NCBI RefSeq assembly: GCF_026339735.1
Contig: NZ_JAPEQG010000001.1
Location: 6,267,501-6,331,500, forward strand
Direction of reading: 5' to 3'
Origin: Streptomyces sp. NBC_01669
Lineage (GTDB): Bacteria; Actinomycetota; Actinomycetes; Streptomycetales; Streptomycetaceae
Length of the DNA: 64,000 bases
The notes beneath the pieces were generated by a model. The model did not search any database, was not told the DNA's origin, and saw only the letters and a program-made list of their open reading frames with translations. Shown piece after piece: positions 59,946 to 64,000 of the stretch. The position numbers and the translations under genes were made by a program. Positions within the stretch are counted from its first letter, which is position 1. Each line of letters opens with the position of its first letter.

Positions 59946-61988
59946 ATGGCTCACCAGCTGAACCCCCCGGCCCTGGCCCCTGGCGAAGGCCGTTCCCAGC
60001 GGACGGTCCTGGTCGCCATCGGCGCCCTGCTCCTCGGCATGCTGCTCGCCGCGCTCGACCAGACCATCGTCTCCACCGCCCTGCCGACCATTGTCAGCGA
60101 ACTCGGCGGCCTGGAGCATCTGTCCTGGGTGGTCACCGCCTATCTGCTCGCGTCGACCGCCGCGACCCCGCTCTGGGGCAAGCTCGGCGACCAGTACGGC
60201 CGCAAGAAGCTCTTCCAGCTCGCCATCGTCATCTTTCTCATCGGCTCCGCGCTCTGCGGCATGGCCCAGAACATGCCGCAGCTGATCGCCTTCCGTGGCC
60301 TGCAGGGCCTCGGCGGCGGCGGCCTGATGGTGCTCTCGATGGCGATCGTCGGTGACATCGTCGCCCCGCGCGAACGCGGCAAGTACCAGGGGCTGTTCGG
60401 CGCGGTCTTCGGTATGACGAGCATTCTCGGACCGCTGCTCGGCGGCCTCTTCACCGAACACCTCAGCTGGCGCTGGGTGTTCTACATCAACCTGCCGATC
60501 GGCGTCGTCGCCCTGCTCGTCATCGCCGCGGTGCTGCACATCCCGGTCCGTCAGGCCAAGCACACCATCGACTACCTGGGCACCTTCCTCATCGCCTCCG
60601 TCGCCACCTGCCTGGTTCTCGTCGCCTCGCTGGGCGGATCGACCTGGGCCTGGGGCTCGGCGCAGATCATCGGACTCGCCGTCGTCAGCATGGTGCTGCT
60701 GATCGCCTTCGTGTACGTCGAGCGGCGCGCCGCCGAACCCGTACTGCCGCTGAAGCTGTTCCGGATCCGGACCTTCAGCCTCGTCGCCGTGATCAGCTTC
60801 GTCATCGGATTCGCGATGTTCGGAGCGATGACGTATCTGCCGACGTTCCTGCAGGTCGTGCACAACATCTCGCCGACCCTGTCCGGTGTGCACATGCTGC
60901 CGATGGTGCTCGGTCTGCTGCTCACCTCGACCGTGGCCGGTCAGATCGTCAGCCGTACGGGCCGCTGGAAGGTCTTCCCGATCCTCGGTACCGGCATCAC
61001 CGCGATCGGCCTGCAGCTCCTGCACCGGCTCACGGAGAACAGCAGTACCTGGCAGATGAGCGCCTACTTCTTCGTCTTCGGTGCCGGGCTCGGTCTGGTG
61101 ATGCAGGTCCTCGTACTCGTCGTGCAGAACGCCGTCGCGTACGAGGACCTCGGCGTCGCGACCTCCGGGGCCACGTTCTTCCGCTCCATCGGTGCCTCGT
61201 TCGGTGTCGCCGTCTTCGGCACGATCTTCACCAACCGGCTCACCGGCAAACTCGGCGCGGCTCTCTCGGGCATCACGTTGCCACCGGGCATCGACGCCGG
61301 GCGACTGGCCGCCGACCCGCGCGCCATCTCCCAACTGCCGCCCGCGCTGCGGGCCCTGGTGATCCACGCGTACTCGACCTCGATCACCGACGTCTTCCTG
61401 TACGCGGCGCCCGTCGTCCTGGTCGCCTTCGTCTTCGCCTGGTTCCTCAAGGAGGACAGGCTGCGCGGCTCGGTGACGGCTCCCGACAGCACCGAGACCC
61501 TGGCCTCGAACCCGGTCGAGCGTTCCTCGTACGACGAATGCGCACGGGCCCTGTCGGTGCTCGCCACCCGCGAGGGGCGCCGAGACGTCTATGTGAGGAT
61601 CACCGAGCGTGCGGGGTACGACCTGCTGCCCGCGGCCGGCTGGATACTGCTGCGCATCAAGCGGCACGGCACCGTCGAACCCGGGCTGCTCGCCGACGCC
61701 ACCCCTGTACCGCTGCGCGTGATCAGCGAGGCGGTGCGACAGTTGGAGGAGCGCGGTCTGGCCCGGCGCGAAGGAGTGCAGCTGGTGCTCACCGACCGCG
61801 GCTCGGAGGCCGTGGTGAAGCTCGCCGAAGCGCGCGAGGAGTTGCTGGCCGAGCTCTTGGGCGACTGGTGGGGGCCGGAGCGGCCGACCGACCTGGTCGG
61901 ACTCGTCGCGGAGCTGACCGCCGAGACGACCGGATCGAGCAGGGAACAGCCGCGCTGTCCGGAGCCGAGGCGGGACCACGCGCTCTGA
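59946..61988 (+). CDS. DHA2-family MFS exporter with a C-terminal MarR-like domain
   Basis: A 680-residue fusion. Residues 1-520 are a 14-helix DHA2 exporter (LAALDQTIVSTALPTIVSEL; motif A GKLGDQYGRKK; GPLLGGLFTEHLSWRWVFYI). Residues about 545-650 form a winged-helix MarR-like domain: AAGWILLRIKRHG, VISEAVRQLEERGLARREGV and LVLTDRGSEAVVKLAEARE. It lies in the cytoplasm after helix 14, so the exporter may sense or be regulated by its own ligand. ATG 59946 follows GAGGAG; ATG 59940 is too close. It is adjacent to, and divergent from, the peptidoglycan-binding protein gene. Confidence 0.93.
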   Translation: MAHQLNPPALAPGEGRSQRTVLVAIGALLLGMLLAALDQTIVSTALPTIVSELGGLEHLSWVVTAYLLASTAATPLWGKLGDQYGRKKLFQLAIVIFLIGSALCGMAQNMPQLIAFRGLQGLGGGGLMVLSMAIVGDIVAPRERGKYQGLFGAVFGMTSILGPLLGGLFTEHLSWRWVFYINLPIGVVALLVIAAVLHIPVRQAKHTIDYLGTFLIASVATCLVLVASLGGSTWAWGSAQIIGLAVVSMVLLIAFVYVERRAAEPVLPLKLFRIRTFSLVAVISFVIGFAMFGAMTYLPTFLQVVHNISPTLSGVHMLPMVLGLLLTSTVAGQIVSRTGRWKVFPILGTGITAIGLQLLHRLTENSSTWQMSAYFFVFGAGLGLVMQVLVLVVQNAVAYEDLGVATSGATFFRSIGASFGVAVFGTIFTNRLTGKLGAALSGITLPPGIDAGRLAADPRAISQLPPALRALVIHAYSTSITDVFLYAAPVVLVAFVFAWFLKEDRLRGSVTAPDSTETLASNPVERSSYDECARALSVLATREGRRDVYVRITERAGYDLLPAAGWILLRIKRHGTVEPGLLADATPVPLRVISEAVRQLEERGLARREGVQLVLTDRGSEAVVKLAEAREELLAELLGDWWGPERPTDLVGLVAELTAETTGSSREQPRCPEPRRDHAL

Positions 61989-62051
61989 CCCGGGCCCGGA
62001 GACCCCGGCCGGACTCCGGCCCGGGGACAGCTCCCGGTCGCAGCGTCGGGG

Positions 62052-62537
62052 TCACAACTCCTTCGCGAACCAGTGCTCCGCGTACTGCCGCCGATGGAAC
62101 GCGGGCACCTCCCGGTAGCCGTGCTTGGCGTACAGCCCGCGCGCCTCCACCAGGTCGTTGCGGGTGTCCAGCCTGATCTGTCGTACGCCGAAGGCACGCG
62201 CCGCGCTCTCGACGGCCGCCAGCAGCAACCCGCCGCCGCCCGTGCCGCGGAACTCGGGGCGCACGAACACGCGGGTGAGCTCCGCGGTGTCCGCGTCTAC
62301 CACCAGCAGCCCGGCGCAGGACGCGGGCTTTCCGTCGAACCTGCCGACGACGAACGCGCCGGTCGGCCCCGTGAGCAGGTCGGCGCCGTCGCCGGAGAGT
62401 CCCTCGTCGATCTCCTCCGCGGTCGCGGGCCGCTGCCAGTAGCGGCTGGCGACCTCGTCGTAGTAGTCGCGACGCAAGGCGCTCGCGTCGGGGGAGTCGA
62501 AGCGTTCAGGGGTCACGGTCCAGGTCATGTGCGCCAT
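62052..62537 (-). CDS. GNAT family N-acetyltransferase
   Basis: A 161-residue acetyltransferase. The acetyl-CoA site is in the VFVRPEFRGTGGGGLLLAAV segment (motif A, R/Q-x-x-G-x-G/A), preceded by AELTR and followed by IRLDTRNDLVEARGLYAKHG. The N-terminal YYDEVASRYWQRPA is the substrate side. The substrate is unknown. Starts at 62537 (ATG) or 62528 are both possible. It is divergent from the serpin-like gene by 12 bases. Confidence 0.9.
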   Translation of the reverse strand: MAHMTWTVTPERFDSPDASALRRDYYDEVASRYWQRPATAEEIDEGLSGDGADLLTGPTGAFVVGRFDGKPASCAGLLVVDADTAELTRVFVRPEFRGTGGGGLLLAAVESAARAFGVRQIRLDTRNDLVEARGLYAKHGYREVPAFHRRQYAEHWFAKEL

Positions 62538-62549
62538 TGTGACCTGAGC

Positions 62550-63122
62550 ATGACCGGGGAGCCGAATGGTTTCGAGGGAGGGCGACAGTGCAGGACGAGC
62601 GAGGCCTGGATGGTCGCGGGCACCTACGTCGTCGAACTGCGCTGTGGGGGCGGGCTCGGCGGCGGGGCTCCGGCGCGCGTCCGACTGGTACTGGGGGAGC
62701 CGGGGCGGGGCGCCGAGGCGCTGGCCGACGCCTGGGCACCTGCGCGGATGCGGACCGCGGTGGTGGCGGACGAGGTAAGGACCGCCGTACCGCGGTTCAC
62801 CCTACGCACAACCGTTCAGATCACTGAGCAGTTGCCCGCATGCGGGGTACGGATCGCCACCAGTGCGCGTGCGGACTTCTCCGGGATCTCGCAGGCGCCT
62901 CTTCGGATCGCCCGGGTCGTGCAGGAGGCCGTGGTGACCGTGGGCGAGGAAGGGGTGGAGGCGGCCGCGGCGACCGTCGTGGTGATGGCGACCGGCCTCC
63001 CCCGAGAGCCTCTGCGCGTCCAGAAGATCGACTTCGACCGGCCGTTCGGGATCGTCGTCCTGGACGCGGACGGTGAGGTCCCCCTCTTCACCGGCCGGCA
63101 GGCGGACTTCCCGCGGCCCTGA
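62550..63122 (+). CDS. Serpin C-terminal half (truncated serpin)
   Basis: A 190-residue product covering only the last half of a serpin: beta strands (AVPRFTLRTTVQITEQLPAC), the ADFSGISQAPLRIARVVQEA segment (usual serpin shutter/hinge), then the hinge GEEGVEAAAATVVVMATGLP, a reactive-centre loop beginning after AAAAT, and the closing FDRPFGIVVLDADGEVPLF. A full serpin has 370-400 residues; the front 180 are missing and GNAT begins on the other strand just upstream. It is either a decayed gene or a short serpin-like inhibitor. The start is uncertain (62550 or 62610). Confidence 0.7.
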   Translation: MTGEPNGFEGGRQCRTSEAWMVAGTYVVELRCGGGLGGGAPARVRLVLGEPGRGAEALADAWAPARMRTAVVADEVRTAVPRFTLRTTVQITEQLPACGVRIATSARADFSGISQAPLRIARVVQEAVVTVGEEGVEAAAATVVVMATGLPREPLRVQKIDFDRPFGIVVLDADGEVPLFTGRQADFPRP

Positions 63123-63155
63123 CGTGCCGCACCGGCAGCACCCACAGCCGCGCGC

Positions 63156-64000
63156 TCACGCCGGCGGCGATGGGAGCGTGACCGGTGGCGGGGGCAGCAC
63201 AGGGCGCCGCAGGTGCGCCCGGACGCCCAGCAGCACCGCCACGGCCGTGACCAGCACGACACCCAGGAGCGTCAGCAGCCAGGCCGGGAGGCCGGCCACG
63301 GTCAGCAGCTCGTTCCGGTAGGTCATGGTCCGGTACGGGGTGTCGGCGGCGCTCGCCCGCAGCTCGTGATCCCCGTCGATCCGCTCCGGGTGCGGGAACG
63401 ACTGCTCGATGGCGGTGACGAACACCGGCTTTCCGCCCGCCAGCTCCCGGATCGCCCCCGTAGCCGTGAAGCTCGTCGCAGAGGGTGTCGAATCAGTCGG
63501 GTCGACCTTCCCCGCGTACGTCACGTGCGGCGCCTCCCCGCCGATCGGGCCGGCCGGCTCCATCCGGTGGGCGGCCAGCACGTACAGCCCCAGCGACTGC
63601 GGTGTCGCGGCGAGCTTCGACAGCCGCATCGGGTAGACGAGCCGGTCGCTCGCGAAGCTCAGCCGCAGCGGGTCGAGCTCGCCCAGCAGGAGCGCACCCT
63701 TCTCCCTGGGGACGAGGCGGACGGCCACGTACTCCCACTTCCGGTCGACGTACGGCTGCAGCGCGGTCGCCAGCCGGTCGGGCAGCTCGAAACCGTTCCG
63801 CCGCAGCCAGGTCTGCAGCGCCTCGGGGTCGGTCGCCGTCAGCCGCGCCACATCGAACGGGCCGAGCCGCTCCCGCCCGACAACCCCCACCTGCGGTGCG
63901 CCGGCCGCGGACGGCGGTGCTGCGGCGTCCACCCCGCCCCCGGAACCGGCGAACGGCCAGTCCCCGGAGCGTGGCCAGAAATAGTGCCGGGTCGCGAGGA
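63156..64000 (-). CDS. DUF2330 membrane protein, C-terminal part
   Basis: The frame is open to the right edge (no stop), so the N terminus is outside the window. The visible 281 residues hold the DUF2330 type core (AIRELAGGKPVFVTAIEQSF; GPFDVARLTATDPEALQTWL; PVYPMRLSKLAATPQSLGLY-like) and end with one C-terminal membrane helix (PAWLLTLLGVVLVTAVAVLL) and a short basic tail. DUF2330 proteins are membrane-anchored, extracytoplasmic, with unknown function. Confidence 0.75.
   Translation of the reverse strand, partial: LATRHYFWPRSGDWPFAGSGGGVDAAAPPSAAGAPQVGVVGRERLGPFDVARLTATDPEALQTWLRRNGFELPDRLATALQPYVDRKWEYVAVRLVPREKGALLLGELDPLRLSFASDRLVYPMRLSKLAATPQSLGLYVLAAHRMEPAGPIGGEAPHVTYAGKVDPTDSTPSATSFTATGAIRELAGGKPVFVTAIEQSFPHPERIDGDHELRASAADTPYRTMTYRNELLTVAGLPAWLLTLLGVVLVTAVAVLLGVRAHLRRPVLPPPPVTLPSPPA

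Noticed and set aside
59472..61979. An 835-codon minus-strand frame opposite the MFS-MarR gene
   Set aside because: Antisense artefact with His/Asp/Gln-rich, domain-free sequence.

Overview
The window looks like about 64 kb of a Streptomyces (or close relative) chromosome. G+C is very high (around 70%), third codon positions are almost always G or C, GTG starts are common, and the families are typical of streptomycetes: DUF1023 hydrolases, DUF4429, DUF3052, TerD arrays, DUF4383, FmdB zinc ribbon, homodimeric AceE. Almost every gene also produces long antisense open frames, which are high-GC artefacts and were left out.

Layout. 1-10.7 kb: end of an aldo/keto reductase; an overlapping acyltransferase/secreted hydrolase pair; a NarL-type two-component system; a DUF4429-SHOCT protein; a second DUF1023 hydrolase; a divergent TetR/DHA2 efflux pair with a perfect palindrome between them; a secreted I36-type inhibitor. 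10.7-15.1 kb: pyruvate dehydrogenase E1 (aceE), a DUF3052 protein and an AhpE-like peroxiredoxin. 15.1-24.3 kb: a tellurium-resistance-type (Ter) locus with two tandem TerD proteins, a DUF475/TerC-like membrane protein, a TerA/TerD-like protein, a TerD with a GYPQP-repeat tail and, divergently, a three-gene module (CitE-like lyase, one 831-residue PRTase-TRSP-StiP-Pelota polypeptide, HAD phosphatase) that matches the proposed Ter-linked nucleoside-like metabolite pathway. 24.3-28.4 kb: a LuxR remnant, an O-methyltransferase, and small or envelope proteins.

28.56-49.35 kb: an integrated island in a tRNA-Val(TAC) gene. The last 46 bases (28594-28639) are repeated exactly at 49300-49345. Inside are two well-defined IS4-type elements, a third transposase, decayed IS5-type ends, decayed integrase or att-like repeats, two near-identical flavoprotein genes sharing a 31-base upstream motif, a SpoIIE-type phosphatase, a SUKH-like protein, a Gln-rich secreted repeat protein and several small unknowns. 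No integrase, replication or transfer gene is visible, so the island looks cis-mobilisable or immobile.

49.4-64 kb: core-like chromosome again: an HTH fragment, membrane proteins, DUF1254 and DUF2277 proteins, DedA, DoxX with a possible iron box upstream, PhoD phosphatase, a secreted HNH nuclease, a FetB-like permease, a HAD phosphatase, a peptidoglycan-binding protein, an MFS transporter fused to a MarR-like domain, a GNAT acetyltransferase, a half-length serpin, and a DUF2330 protein cut by the window edge.

Functional reading: the Ter locus and the adjacent peroxiredoxin probably serve envelope, metal or oxidative stress. The island is an accessory graveyard in which IS insertion and repeated integration at tRNA sites have left several generations of scars.
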